DNA of 41,413 nt from DAOTWP01 sp034435675 (GCA_034435675.1 DAOTWP010000172.1:1-41413); one strand, 5' to 3'; numbered from the stretch's first letter, positions 1-8,866 are shown. Program-made: numbers and translations. The notes: generated by a model not told the origin, from the sequence alone.

Positions 1-165
1 GTACGGGTTGATCCCGTTCGTTTTCGTCCGGTAGATGTACCGCTGATTCGCGGTGAGTACACACGGCTCCACAATGCGACAGGCTGGCAGCCGGAAATCC
101 CCTTTGAGCAGACCGTGCGTGATGTGCTGGATGACTGCCGCCACCGTGCTGCGGAGGCATCCTGA
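1..165 (+). CDS. C-terminus of NAD-dependent sugar-nucleotide epimerase/dehydratase (5' cut by window)
   Basis: Only the last 54 codons are visible; frame 1 is open from the first base to the TGA at 163-165. The peptide contains RPVDVPLIRG, then ATGWQPEIPFEQTVRDVLDD. This is the usual C-terminal signature of the extended SDR family, closest in style to GDP-mannose 4,6-dehydratase or GDP-6-deoxy-4-keto-mannose reductase (substrate-loop D-V-P, then GW-x-P-x-x-x-F-E-x-T-x-x-D). Such enzymes convert GDP-mannose-derived intermediates to GDP-6-deoxyhexoses in the cytoplasm. That would fit manC at 30198 and the glycosyltransferase cluster downstream. tatD begins two bases after the stop, so the two genes are probably co-transcribed. 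The exact substrate cannot be read from this fragment; dTDP- or UDP-sugar epimerases remain possible. Confidence 0.75.
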   Translation, partial: VRVDPVRFRPVDVPLIRGEYTRLHNATGWQPEIPFEQTVRDVLDDCRHRAAEAS

Positions 166-167
166 GC

Positions 168-956
168 ATGACCCTGGTTGATACACACTGTCACCTCAAC
201 TTCGAGCGCTATGACGATGATCGTGAGCAAGTGGTGGCACGCGCTGCTGCCGCCGGTGTTACGCGGATTATCATCCCCGCGCTCAATGCGCAGACCTGCC
301 ACGAAGCCATCGCGCTGGCGGAACGCTATCCGGGTGTGTTTGCCGCGGTGGGCTGGCATCCAAACGATACCGCACAGTTTGCGCCGGATAATCTCGACAT
401 TCTGACCCTGCTGAAAGACCATCCCAAAGTGGTCGCGGTGGGAGAAATCGGGCTGGATTACTACTGGGACAAATCCCCTGCTGTACAACAAATCGCGGCA
501 TTCGAGGCGCAGCTAACACAGGCTGCGGCATGGCAGATGCCGGTCATTATCCACAATCGCGATGCCAGTGAGGATGTGCTGCGTGTGCTGGAGGCATGGG
601 TTCCGACACTTGCGCCCGCCATGCGGCTGCGCCCCGGGGTCCTGCATTCCTTTTCCGCGGCACCTGAGATTGCTGAACGGGCACTTGCAGCCGGGTTTTA
701 TCTCGGTTTCACCGGTCCAATCACCTTCCGCAAGGCGGAAGATGTGCGCGAGATTGCCCGGATGACCCCGCCAGAGCGCATCCTCGTTGAGACTGATGGT
801 CCCTTTCTGACGCCGGAACCCTACCGGGGGAGACGCAATGAGCCTGCCTATATTCCCTACATTGTCGAACGTCTGGCTGCGGTGAAAGGTCTTGAAGTTG
901 CAGAAATGGGGCAAATGACCACCGCCAATGCCGAGCGCCTATTTCAACTGGACTAA
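168..956 (+). CDS. tatD: TatD family metal-dependent deoxyribonuclease
   Basis: The 262-residue protein has the full TatD TIM-barrel metal site: D5-T-H7-C-H9 near the N-terminus, GEIGLDYY with Glu93, His129 in IIHNRDA, His160 in LHSFS and Asp210 in ETDGPFLTPEP. The length is normal for the family (about 255-265). TatD proteins are 3'-5' exonucleases or deoxyribonucleases with a two-metal centre, implicated in DNA repair and in removing damaged nucleotides; the precise cellular role is unsettled. The ATG at 168 is two bases after the upstream stop, so translational coupling is likely. The gene converges on the minus-strand repeat-protein gene ending at 1021, with a strong hairpin between them. 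Nothing is missing or truncated. Confidence 0.96.
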   Translation: MTLVDTHCHLNFERYDDDREQVVARAAAAGVTRIIIPALNAQTCHEAIALAERYPGVFAAVGWHPNDTAQFAPDNLDILTLLKDHPKVVAVGEIGLDYYWDKSPAVQQIAAFEAQLTQAAAWQMPVIIHNRDASEDVLRVLEAWVPTLAPAMRLRPGVLHSFSAAPEIAERALAAGFYLGFTGPITFRKAEDVREIARMTPPERILVETDGPFLTPEPYRGRRNEPAYIPYIVERLAAVKGLEVAEMGQMTTANAERLFQLD

Positions 957-960
957 ACAG

Positions 961-998
961 CGAACCGCCAGCGAAGGGGATGCCCTGCTGGCGATTCG
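961..998. terminator. Long hairpin between convergent tatD and the repeat-protein gene
   Basis: CGAA (961-964), a C/A mismatch (965/994), then CGCCAGC (966-972) pair with GCTGGCG (987-993) and TTCG (995-998). Inside, AGGG (975-978) pairs with CCCT (983-986) around a four-base loop. The result is about 15 base pairs. It lies between two stop codons on opposite strands, so it can serve both as a terminator. There is no good U-tract on the plus strand; on the minus strand the hairpin is followed by CTGTTTAG. Confidence 0.5.
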
Positions 999-1020
999 TG
1001 GGGTCATGGCATGGCTGTGG

Positions 1021-2067
1021 TTATGCGCCTGCACCACGCCGTGCCGGTTCTGGCAGCCCGTTGAAAACGATGTCCGTGAGCCGCATGCGGTATTCTGCGC
1101 TGAGGGTTTCTGCGCGTTCCTGCGTGATACGTCCATTAGCAACTGCCTGATCCAGCCGATCGCCAAATTGGGCGACTGCGCTGTCGATGAAGGCGTTCGG
1201 GTCAACCCCATTGGCTGTCAGAATGTCCGCCAGCGTTGCGCCATCGCGTACCTGCTGCACGATTTCCTGCGTACTCAACCCAGTCATTTCTGCCGCCAGT
1301 TGCAGTACGTTACGTTCCATACCCTGCCACTGCCCGTCACCAGGAACGCCGGGGCGCAGGTCACCGTTGACCATTTCGGTGAACGTCGACTCCAGCGCTG
1401 CGATCATTTCATCGCCTGCTTCGCGGGTGATTCTGCCTTCATCCACTGCCTGATTAATCATTTCTGTCGCGGTGGCGGTTGCACTGGCGATCACGACATC
1501 CACGCTGCCCCCGTTTTCAATGATAATCTCTGCCAGCGTTGCCCCGCTGCGCACGGCTTGCAGGATTTCGCGTTCGCTCATTCCGGTTTCTGTGGCGGTC
1601 GCCGCAATTAGAATCTGCAACCCCTGCTGCATAATGCTGCCTGCTGGGCGTTCACCACGTTCACTGCGTGCATCACCGAGTCGAAATTCGCCGTTGAGAA
1701 TGCGGTCAACGAGGTCGGGCAGACTGGCAAGCGCCTCATCGGCACGTTCGCGGGTGATACGACCCTCGGCAACGGCGATCTCAATTTGCTCGCTGGCGCG
1801 GGTGACGACTTCGCTGGCAACAGTTTCCACGCTGGCACCATTCGCAGTGATGATTTCGGCCAGTGTTGCGCCATCGCGCAACTGCTGAGTGATTTCGGTT
1901 TCGGACAAACCGGTCTGTTCTGCGGTGATTTGCAGGATTAGCTGCACCAGCCCGGCAATCGGGCGTGCGCCAGGTGTTTCGGGCTGCGCAGATTGCGCGC
2001 TGATAATCCCTGCACCGGCAGTCAGCACGACGATAATCAGGACGATGAGAGCGAGTTTCTTACGCAT
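1021..2067 (-). CDS. Exported protein with three tandem ~100-residue helical repeats, function unknown
   Basis: The 348-residue product starts with a clear signal peptide or membrane anchor (MRKKLALIVLIIVVLTAGAG). The rest is almost entirely three copies of one repeat of about 95-105 residues. Each copy contains a TGL/TGM-S-x-x-E-I segment, then the block GATLAEI(I)xxNG, then a helix ending in a GRIT-x-E(R)-A motif and a closing segment of about 25 residues with NG near its end. The copies begin near residues 36, 140 and 245. The repeat looks wholly helical and lacks Cys or an obvious catalytic cluster, which suggests a structural or binding role outside the membrane. The start is well supported: GGAGGAACC lies a few bases upstream of the ATG. 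The gene is monocistronic, diverges from the glycosyltransferase operon and converges on tatD. I do not recognise a named family; resemblance to short 'GRIT...A(D)EA' repeats in other secreted Gram-positive-type proteins is only superficial. Confidence 0.8.
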   Translation of the reverse strand: MRKKLALIVLIIVVLTAGAGIISAQSAQPETPGARPIAGLVQLILQITAEQTGLSETEITQQLRDGATLAEIITANGASVETVASEVVTRASEQIEIAVAEGRITRERADEALASLPDLVDRILNGEFRLGDARSERGERPAGSIMQQGLQILIAATATETGMSEREILQAVRSGATLAEIIIENGGSVDVVIASATATATEMINQAVDEGRITREAGDEMIAALESTFTEMVNGDLRPGVPGDGQWQGMERNVLQLAAEMTGLSTQEIVQQVRDGATLADILTANGVDPNAFIDSAVAQFGDRLDQAVANGRITQERAETLSAEYRMRLTDIVFNGLPEPARRGAGA

Positions 2068-2167
2068 GGTGGTTCCTCCACTTGTTTGTATTGATCGAAT
2101 TCATGCTTTGAGTGTCTTGCAGAAATGTAATCAAAGTGTGTTTAGTCTGCGGGTTTCTGTAAACTGC

Positions 2168-2176
2168 TGGTAAAAT
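2168..2176 (+). promoter_or_regulatory. Extended -10 promoter of the glycosyltransferase operon
   Basis: TGGTAAAAT contains an upstream TG one base before TAAAAT (2171-2176), a typical extended -10. No good -35 hexamer is found at 16-18 bases, which is usual for extended -10 promoters. Transcription would start near 2183, about 30 bases before the GT2 ATG at 2213. Confidence 0.45.
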
Positions 2177-2212
2177 GTTTGCCGCTGGTTGGCACCGGAG
2201 GACACAGCCCCA

Positions 2213-3175
2213 ATGCCCGATTTGTCAATCATTATCGTGAGTTGGAATGTAGCCGATTTGCTGGCGGCTTGCCTGGATAGCATTCTGGCGGGTAATGTTG
2301 TGGTTGCAGGCACTGCGGCAGGCGGCGCAGCGCAAGCGTTAACGGCTGAGATTATCGTGATCGATTCTGGCAGCAGCGACCATACTGTCGCCCTGCTGCG
2401 TGAACACTATCCACAGGTACAACTGCTGGCACAGTCCGAGAATGTCGGTTTTACGAGGGGCAACAACATTGGCTTAGCTGCCGCCTCCGGGCGCTTTGTG
2501 CTGCTGCTGAACCCGGACACGGCAGTAATCGGCGATGCCCTGCCGCAGATGGTTGCCTATCTCGATGCCCATCCAAATGTCGGCATAGTGGGTCCGCATA
2601 CGCTGAACACCGACGGCAGCACGCAGTCTACCCGCAGGCGCTTTCCCACACGAGCGCTGGCATTCTTCGAGAGTACATGGTTGCAGCCGTTTGCGCCGCG
2701 CGGCATGTTGGAACGCTTTTACATCAGCGCAGTGCCAGACGAAACTGTGCTGGAAGTGGACTGGGTTCAGGGTTCCGCGCTGATGCTGCGGCGCAGCGTC
2801 TATGAGCAAATCGGCGGTCTGGATGAAGCCTATGTGATGTATTCTGAGGAACTGGACTGGTGTCGCCGCGCCCGCGCTGCCGGGTGGCGCGTGGTTTATC
2901 TGGGCACCGCACAGATCACACATCATGGGGGCAAGAGTACAGAGCAGGTGCGCGCCCGCGCTCACATCTATTTTCAGCAGAGCAAATTACGCTATTTCCG
3001 CAAATATCATGGTTGGGGCTTCGCGCAGGTGCTGCGCGCTTTTCTGTTGTTCAATTACTGCTGGCAGATTGGCCTGGAAGCCGCCAAGAGCCTGCTGGGG
3101 CACAAGCGCGCGCTGCGGCATGAACGTATCCGTGCCTACTGGCAGGTGGTGCGCTCCGGGTTGAAGGTGACATAA
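2213..3175 (+). CDS. Glycosyltransferase family 2, WbbL (rhamnosyltransferase)-like
   Basis: This 320-residue GT-A fold enzyme has the GT2 layout: LSIIIVSWN at the N-terminus, IIVIDSGSSD (47-56), the metal-binding NPDT (100-103), a VQGSALMLRR acceptor segment (185-194) and YSEELDWCRRAR (210-221) with the presumed catalytic acidic residues. This arrangement is typical of WbbL-like rhamnosyl or related transferases that extend lipid-linked glycans on the cytoplasmic face. A short Gly/Ala-rich insertion (about residues 28-45) separates the first helix from the second strand. ATG 2213 is preferred over the in-frame TTG at 2189 because GGAGG (2197-2201) lies 11 bases before it and the homologous sequence begins at LSIIIVSWN. 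The stop overlaps the next ATG by one base (TAATG), so it heads a coupled operon. The sugar donor is not readable. Confidence 0.9.
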   Translation: MPDLSIIIVSWNVADLLAACLDSILAGNVVVAGTAAGGAAQALTAEIIVIDSGSSDHTVALLREHYPQVQLLAQSENVGFTRGNNIGLAAASGRFVLLLNPDTAVIGDALPQMVAYLDAHPNVGIVGPHTLNTDGSTQSTRRRFPTRALAFFESTWLQPFAPRGMLERFYISAVPDETVLEVDWVQGSALMLRRSVYEQIGGLDEAYVMYSEELDWCRRARAAGWRVVYLGTAQITHHGGKSTEQVRARAHIYFQQSKLRYFRKYHGWGFAQVLRAFLLFNYCWQIGLEAAKSLLGHKRALRHERIRAYWQVVRSGLKVT

Positions 3176-4320
3176 TGCGCATTGGGCTGGTCACAGGTGA
3201 ATACCCGCCAATGCAGGGTGGGGTTGGTGCGTTCGCCCAGATTCTCGCACGCCAGTTTGTGGCGCAGGGGCACGACGTCTTTGTGTTCAGCAGTCGTGAA
3301 GCACAGAACCGGGATCACGGCATTTTGCTGACCAATCAGGTTGACCAGTGGAATCTCGCTGCGGTGCGCCTGTTGAGCCGTTGGACGGCTGATCTTGACA
3401 TTGATGTACTGAACGTACAGTTTCAAACGGCTGCCTACAATATGTCCGCGTGGGTGCATTTTCTGCCGGGCTATATTCGCAAGACACCTGTGGTAACGAC
3501 CTTCCACGACCTGCGCCATCCTTATCTGTTTCCCAAAGCCGGAATGCTGCGCGATTGGGTGGTAATGCGACTCGCTCGCACGTCGCAGGGCGTGATTGTC
3601 ACCAACCACGAGGATTACCAGCGCGTGCGCGGGATGGTAAATGTGCGCATGATTCCAATTGGCAGCAATATTGCCGTTACCCTGCCTGCCGGGTTCGAGC
3701 GCTCTATTTGGCGCGAAAAAGTGGGCGCTGGTGCGGGATGTTTTCTGCTGGCGCATTTTGGTTTTATCAATCGCAGCAAGGGCATTGAAACTCTGCTGCA
3801 CGCGCTGGCGCTGCTGCGCGACAACGGACAGTCTGTGCGGCTGGTGATGATTGGCGGGCGCACCGGCAGCAGTGATCCATCCAATGCAGAATATGCCGAA
3901 GAAATCGACGGGCTAATCACGGAACTCGCATTGGAGGAATTGACCTATTGGACAGGTTATCTGGATGATGCCGAAGTCGGCGCCCATTTTGCCGCCAGTG
4001 ACCTCGTTGTGCTGCCCTTTCTGGATGGTGCTTCCTACCGGCGCGGCAGCCTGATGGCAGCAATCGCCCACAGCACAGCGATTTTAACCACTGCGCCGCT
4101 AGCCGAAATTCAGTTGTTTCGGCATGGCGAAAACCTGTTTTTCGTCCAGCCCGGTGACTCTGCCGCTCTTGCCAGGGCCATTGCGCAGCTTGCCGCAGAG
4201 CCACAGCGACTCCGTGTGCTGCGCCAGGGGGCGGGTCTGCTTCAATCGGAATTTGACTGGGCGCGGATTGCCAGCGAAACGCTGGCATTTTACGAGCAAA
4301 TCACCGGAGCGCGTACTTGA
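3175..4320 (+). CDS. Glycosyltransferase family 4 (GT-B)
   Basis: The 381-residue protein has the GT4 arrangement. The N-terminal Rossmann half has the glycine-rich acceptor-side motif EYPPMQGGVGAF (about 9-20). The C-terminal half has the donor-binding region: FGFINRSKGIETLLHAL, then MIGGRTG and DLVVLPFLDGASYRRGSL with its conserved acidic and Gly/Ser pattern. GT4 enzymes are retaining transferases acting in the cytoplasm on nucleotide sugars. The start overlaps the previous stop (TAATG), and its stop overlaps the next TTG start (TTGA), indicating a translationally coupled operon. In place of the common E-x7-E nucleotide-binding block, the visible acidic pattern is looser, so the donor cannot be guessed. 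A role in surface glycan synthesis follows from context. Confidence 0.9.
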   Translation: MRIGLVTGEYPPMQGGVGAFAQILARQFVAQGHDVFVFSSREAQNRDHGILLTNQVDQWNLAAVRLLSRWTADLDIDVLNVQFQTAAYNMSAWVHFLPGYIRKTPVVTTFHDLRHPYLFPKAGMLRDWVVMRLARTSQGVIVTNHEDYQRVRGMVNVRMIPIGSNIAVTLPAGFERSIWREKVGAGAGCFLLAHFGFINRSKGIETLLHALALLRDNGQSVRLVMIGGRTGSSDPSNAEYAEEIDGLITELALEELTYWTGYLDDAEVGAHFAASDLVVLPFLDGASYRRGSLMAAIAHSTAILTTAPLAEIQLFRHGENLFFVQPGDSAALARAIAQLAAEPQRLRVLRQGAGLLQSEFDWARIASETLAFYEQITGART

Positions 4321-6605
4321 CCAACGCCGTACCCCACCTATCCCACCCTCACCGGACCCTTTATGCCATTCTGGCAGCGTATCTGCTGCTGGGGATTGTC
4401 TACAGCGTGACGACACCGCTCTTTGAAGCGTCGGACGAGCTGTGGCATTACCCGATGGTGAAGTATCTGGCAGATCACGGCTTGAGTTTGCCCCCGCAGG
4501 ACCCTACGAATCCCGGTTCCTGGCGGCAGGAAGGCAGTCAGCCTCCGCTGTATTACATGCTTGCTGCTGTGCTGACAGGCTGGATTGATACATCTGACAT
4601 GGACCGCGTGCGGCGGCAGAATCCGCACGCCGATATTGGCATCGTGCGTCCTGATGGCAACGCCAATATGATCGTCCACGAACCAGGCGCAGAAGCGTTC
4701 CCGTGGCAGGGTACTGTGCTGGCGGTGCAGATCACCCGCTTGTTTTCTGTGCTGCTGGGCATGGGCACTGTGCTGGTCACCTATGCGCTGGGGCGCGAGC
4801 TGTTTGAAGATCAACATTATATCGCGCTAGGAGCAGCGGCACTGGTGGCGTTTACGCCGATGTTCCTGTTTATCAGCGGATCGGTCAACAACGATAATTT
4901 GTCAAATCTGCTGGGTAATCTGCTGACGCTGCTGATCGTGCGCCTGCTCAAAATGAGCCATGTGCCGAAACTGCGGTTTTATGCCCTGCTGGGCATTGTC
5001 ACCGGGGCAGGGCTGCTGGCAAAACTGAATATTGGCTTTCTGATACCAATCGTGGCGTTATCGCTGCTGGTGGTAACAATCCGGCTGCGTGACTGGAAAC
5101 CGCTGGTGCTTGGCAGTGTCATTTCCGGCGGCATCACGATTGCTGTTGCCGGGTGGTGGTATCTGCGCAACTGGCAGTTGTACGGCGATCCCAGCGGATT
5201 GGCAATGTTCTTGCAAATGGTCGGGCGGCGTGCTATCCCGGCGAACGCGGCGCAGTTGTGGAGCGAACGGCACAGCTTTACGCAGGCGTATTGGGGATTC
5301 TTTGGTGGTGTGAATGTGCCTATGCCCGAATGGGTCTACCTCGTCTTCAACATTATCGGTGGCATAGGGCTTGCGGGAGCGCTGGTCTTTGTGGTTTCAA
5401 CGCTGGCACGGCAGCGCTGGTCTCTGGCTCGCTGGCTGCCGGCTGCGGTTACGCTGTTGTGGTCGCTAGTGACGTTCGTTTCCTATTTACGCTGGACGGC
5501 GGAAACCCCGGCGTCCCAGGGGCGGCTGGTGTTTGGGGCGCTGTCTTCGATTGCCGTGTGGATGGTGGTCGGGCTGACATGGTGGCTGGCTGCACGCTGG
5601 CGTCCGCTGTTGTCTGCCGCTGTGGCAGGCTGGTTTGTGGTGATCGCCGCGGCTGCGCCATTTGTCATGGTCGCCCCGGCGTATGCCCTGCCGGAACAGA
5701 TTATGCAGGACCAGTCCGTGAATCAGTTCACCGCCAGCGATGGCGGCAGTGTTGGAGTGCAGCGAGCAGAAGTCAGCAGCACCAGTGTGCAGCCGGAAGA
5801 TTATGTCTTCTTAACAGTTGACTGGCAGATTGAGCAGGCGTTTGTGCGTGACTGGAGTATCTTTGTTCACCTGAGGACTCCTGACGGTGTGATTATCGCG
5901 CAGCGTGATGTCTATCCGGGCGGGGGAACGCTGGCAACTTCTGATCTGCTGCCGGGGCGCGCATGGCATAATCCGATTGCTGTCTGGGTGCCTGATGCCG
6001 CCTATGCGCCCATGCTGCTGGATGTCGTAATCGGGTGGTATAACTTGCCGACTGGCGAACGGCTGCTGCTGGCGGATGGCAGCGATACGCTGCTGGTCGG
6101 GCAGGTACAGCTTGTGCCGCGTGAGACTGCGCTGGATGTACCCAACCCCCTTAATGTTAATTTTGCTGGCGAGCTTGAATTGGTCGGCTATGCAATCAGT
6201 GATCTGACCCCTGCGCCGGGTGACACGATTGAGGTAACGCTGTACTGGCGCGGGCTGCAACCGATTGAACGCGATTACAAGGTCTTTGTGCAGGTACTCG
6301 ACTCGCAAACGTTGACCCGCTATGCCGCCTCTGACGCCATGCCTGCCGGATGGAGCGCCCCAACATCAACATGGCAGGCGGGCGCAGTTGTCGTGGATCG
6401 CCATTTGCTGACGGTTGCCCCGGATACCCCACCAGAACGTGATTATGAGCTTGCTTTCGGGCTGTACCAGGATGATGGCAGCGGCAGTTTTCCCCGGTTG
6501 CGGATTGTGACGCGCGACGGGGGCATGGCGAATGACATCGGTTTTCTCAGTCGCGTGCGTGTGGTGCTGCCAGTGTCTGCATTGACTGCGGAGGCGGGGG
6601 AATGA
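4317..6605 (+). CDS. Large polytopic membrane glycosyltransferase, ArnT/PMT-like (GT-C)
   Basis: The 762-residue protein starts with a TM helix (residues about 14-30). It is followed by the hallmark first extracytoplasmic loop with an acidic residue (LFEASDELWHYPMV) and a QPPLYYM segment, as in GT-C enzymes using polyprenyl-phosphate sugars. Roughly ten further hydrophobic helices follow to about residue 460. The last 300 residues are soluble and look like two similar beta-rich domains, each with a 'DWQIEQ/LYWRGLQPIERDYKVFVQ...' type strand pattern, predicted to lie outside the membrane. The start is TTG at 4317: it overlaps the upstream TGA and GGAG lies about 8 bases before it; no ATG occurs before the first TM helix. 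The stop overlaps the next ATG (ATGA). Probable role: transfer of a lipid-linked sugar to a glycan or protein at the outer face of the membrane. Substrate unknown. Confidence 0.85.
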   Translation: MTNAVPHLSHPHRTLYAILAAYLLLGIVYSVTTPLFEASDELWHYPMVKYLADHGLSLPPQDPTNPGSWRQEGSQPPLYYMLAAVLTGWIDTSDMDRVRRQNPHADIGIVRPDGNANMIVHEPGAEAFPWQGTVLAVQITRLFSVLLGMGTVLVTYALGRELFEDQHYIALGAAALVAFTPMFLFISGSVNNDNLSNLLGNLLTLLIVRLLKMSHVPKLRFYALLGIVTGAGLLAKLNIGFLIPIVALSLLVVTIRLRDWKPLVLGSVISGGITIAVAGWWYLRNWQLYGDPSGLAMFLQMVGRRAIPANAAQLWSERHSFTQAYWGFFGGVNVPMPEWVYLVFNIIGGIGLAGALVFVVSTLARQRWSLARWLPAAVTLLWSLVTFVSYLRWTAETPASQGRLVFGALSSIAVWMVVGLTWWLAARWRPLLSAAVAGWFVVIAAAAPFVMVAPAYALPEQIMQDQSVNQFTASDGGSVGVQRAEVSSTSVQPEDYVFLTVDWQIEQAFVRDWSIFVHLRTPDGVIIAQRDVYPGGGTLATSDLLPGRAWHNPIAVWVPDAAYAPMLLDVVIGWYNLPTGERLLLADGSDTLLVGQVQLVPRETALDVPNPLNVNFAGELELVGYAISDLTPAPGDTIEVTLYWRGLQPIERDYKVFVQVLDSQTLTRYAASDAMPAGWSAPTSTWQAGAVVVDRHLLTVAPDTPPERDYELAFGLYQDDGSGSFPRLRIVTRDGGMANDIGFLSRVRVVLPVSALTAEAGE

Positions 6606-8866
6606 AACGTCTGCGCCGGTTTGCTACCCCTGATACACTGGCAGTGCTGCTGCTGCTGGCGCTGTGGTGGCTGTTCTTCTGGCGGTTGTTTACGCCTAGC
6701 AGCGCTGACCGCGTTATGCTGGTGCCGGGTGATTTTTCGGGGCAGTTTGTGGCATTTGGCGGCTACCAGTATACGCGCGTTGCCAGCGGAGCAGTGCCAC
6801 TGTGGAATCCTTATAACAACGGTGGGCTGCCCTTCATCGCGGATACCCAGGCGGCTGTGTTTTATCCGCCACGTCTGCTGACCATTGGCTTGAGCGCAGT
6901 CGGCGGCGGTTGGACGTACAACGCGCTTCAGATGGAAATGACGGTACATGTCCTCGCCTTTTCGCTGCTGATGTACCTGTTTGTGCGCCGCTTGACCACG
7001 GGTTACAGCACTGATCCCCATGCCAGTGTGTTTGGTGCGTTTGTCGCCGCGGTTATCGCCGGCTATGGTGGCTGGACTTCGGGCTATCCGCCGCTGCAAC
7101 TGGCGGTGCTGGAAGCCGGTATCTGGCTGCCGCTGGCGGTGCTGGGGCTGCTGGAAGCCAGCCGAACAGGGCGGTTGCGCTGGGATGGACTGCTGCTGAC
7201 CGGGTTCGCGCTGGGCATGTCCTGGCTGGCAGGACACCCACAAACATCGTTTTTCCTAACGTATCTGCTAGTGGCTTACTGGGGTTGGCGCGTCTACCAG
7301 CGCCGTTGGTCAGTGCGCGTTTTTGTTGGTGGCGCCGCGCTGTTTGGGTTGCTTGCAGTGGGGCTTGCCGCCGTGCAACTGCTGCCCGGCGCGGAATATC
7401 TGCTGCGCACTACGCGCGCTGGATTAGGCTTTGATGCCAAAGGGAATGGCTTTCCGTTTCAGGATGTGCTGCAATTGATTTTCCCCGCCGTGGTCAGCCT
7501 GTGGTCGCCGCTTTATGTCGGGCTTGCCGGAGTCGTCTTTGCGCTGCTGGCGCTGTCCCGTCGGTTGCCGGATAGCCTCTTCTGGGGCATGGTAGCGCTG
7601 CTGGCGCTGCTGCTCAGCTTTGGGGCAAACAGCCCGGTATTCCATGCGCTGTACAACCTGCTGCCAGGGTTGAGCTTTTTTCGCGGTCAGGAGCGTGCGG
7701 CGTATCTGGTCAGCAGCAGCCTGACAATTCTTGCCGGGATAGGTGCGGCGCATCTGCTGACGCTCAATGCTGTGCGAGATGCTGCGCTGCTGCGTGGACT
7801 GCGACGCGGTCTGCTGGCGCTGGCACTGCTGACAGGTGGGGTGCTGCTGCTTGTTTTCGTAGGCTGGCTGGGCAGCGGGGAGGCATTTGGGGAAATCAGC
7901 CGGATTGCACTCACTACGCTGACGGCAGGCGGTCTGCTGGCTGTGATCTGGTTTACGTTGCAAGATGTCCGAAAGCTGCGACTGCTGGCGTTGGTGGGTT
8001 CTATCCTAGTGTTTGATCTGTTCAGCATCAGCATGGACAGCAGCAATTATATGCCACTACCCGCGCAGGATCCGTTGAGTGCTCCCGCGCTGCTGGCACC
8101 TATCCTGAATGACGGTGATGGGGTTTACCGGGTGGATGGCTTTCGCGGGCTGACGGACAACTATGGCAGTCTGTACGGCGTTATGGATCTGCGTGGTATC
8201 AGTCCGTTGTTTCTTGATAGCGCTCACGAGATTATCGCTCGTGATTATATCAACCCGCGTGCGTGGGAAGTGTTCGCAGTGCGCTACGTGTACACTGATT
8301 GGGCAGAACTGCCTGTGCCGTGGGAGATTGTTGGCAGTGGCACTGACCGCTGGGGTGGGGTGAATCTTCACCGCCTGCTTGATGCGCGCCCGTTCGCGCA
8401 TTTGGTCTATAACTTTGAAGTAATTCCTGACGATGCCGCCGCGCGGGAACGGTTGTTCGCGACCGATTTTGCCCCGCGGTACAGTGTCATCCTAGCGGCT
8501 GATCCCGGTATCGCGCCGCAGACCGCCATCCCTGACGACGCCCGCGCATTGATCACGACCTTTGAGCCAGAGCATTTCGCAGTGCAGGTTTTCACGCCTG
8601 CACCGGCGATTCTCTCGCTGGCGCAGGTGGATTATCCTGGTTGGCAGGCGTATCTGGATGGTCAGCCGGTCAGCAGCCTTCGCGCATATGGCGCACTGAT
8701 GGCAGTAGTGATTCCGGCGGGTGAGCACACGGTTGAAGCCCGCTATGAGCCGCTGTCCTACCGGCTTGGTGCAGTGCTGAGTCTGTTCACCGGGAGCATC
8801 ATCGTTATACTGGTGCTGATATTGACCGTTTCCTTCGGGCGGAATTATGCAAATTCAAACCGCTGA
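6602..8866 (+). CDS. YfhO family membrane protein (GT-C-like)
   Basis: This is a 754-residue polytopic protein. Its first loop carries the YfhO-type block: DFSGQFVAFGGYQ, then GAVPLWNPYNNGG and a YPPRLL segment (about residues 41-98). A dozen or so TM helices follow. A soluble C-terminal domain ends in the YfhO signature YPGWQAYLDGQPV, followed by a strand with IPAGEHTVEARYEPLSYRLG and a final TM helix. YfhO proteins in Gram-positive bacteria are needed for sugar modification of teichoic acids and are thought to transfer a sugar from undecaprenyl phosphate outside the membrane. Here it is coupled to the preceding GT-C gene by an ATGA overlap and overlaps the next gene by 20 bases. The family assignment is strong; the acceptor is unknown. 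Confidence 0.9.
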   Translation: MKRLRRFATPDTLAVLLLLALWWLFFWRLFTPSSADRVMLVPGDFSGQFVAFGGYQYTRVASGAVPLWNPYNNGGLPFIADTQAAVFYPPRLLTIGLSAVGGGWTYNALQMEMTVHVLAFSLLMYLFVRRLTTGYSTDPHASVFGAFVAAVIAGYGGWTSGYPPLQLAVLEAGIWLPLAVLGLLEASRTGRLRWDGLLLTGFALGMSWLAGHPQTSFFLTYLLVAYWGWRVYQRRWSVRVFVGGAALFGLLAVGLAAVQLLPGAEYLLRTTRAGLGFDAKGNGFPFQDVLQLIFPAVVSLWSPLYVGLAGVVFALLALSRRLPDSLFWGMVALLALLLSFGANSPVFHALYNLLPGLSFFRGQERAAYLVSSSLTILAGIGAAHLLTLNAVRDAALLRGLRRGLLALALLTGGVLLLVFVGWLGSGEAFGEISRIALTTLTAGGLLAVIWFTLQDVRKLRLLALVGSILVFDLFSISMDSSNYMPLPAQDPLSAPALLAPILNDGDGVYRVDGFRGLTDNYGSLYGVMDLRGISPLFLDSAHEIIARDYINPRAWEVFAVRYVYTDWAELPVPWEIVGSGTDRWGGVNLHRLLDARPFAHLVYNFEVIPDDAAARERLFATDFAPRYSVILAADPGIAPQTAIPDDARALITTFEPEHFAVQVFTPAPAILSLAQVDYPGWQAYLDGQPVSSLRAYGALMAVVIPAGEHTVEARYEPLSYRLGAVLSLFTGSIIVILVLILTVSFGRNYANSNR

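Noticed and set aside
928..1611. A 227-codon open frame on the plus strand
   Set aside because: It overlaps the minus-strand repeat protein, which has a signal peptide, a good ribosome-binding site and internal repeats; the plus frame has none of these and is Cys/His-rich.
5153..5821. A 222-codon open frame inside the ArnT-like gene
   Set aside because: It is a +1 shadow within TM-coding sequence; the translation is Gly/Arg/Cys-rich without domain features.
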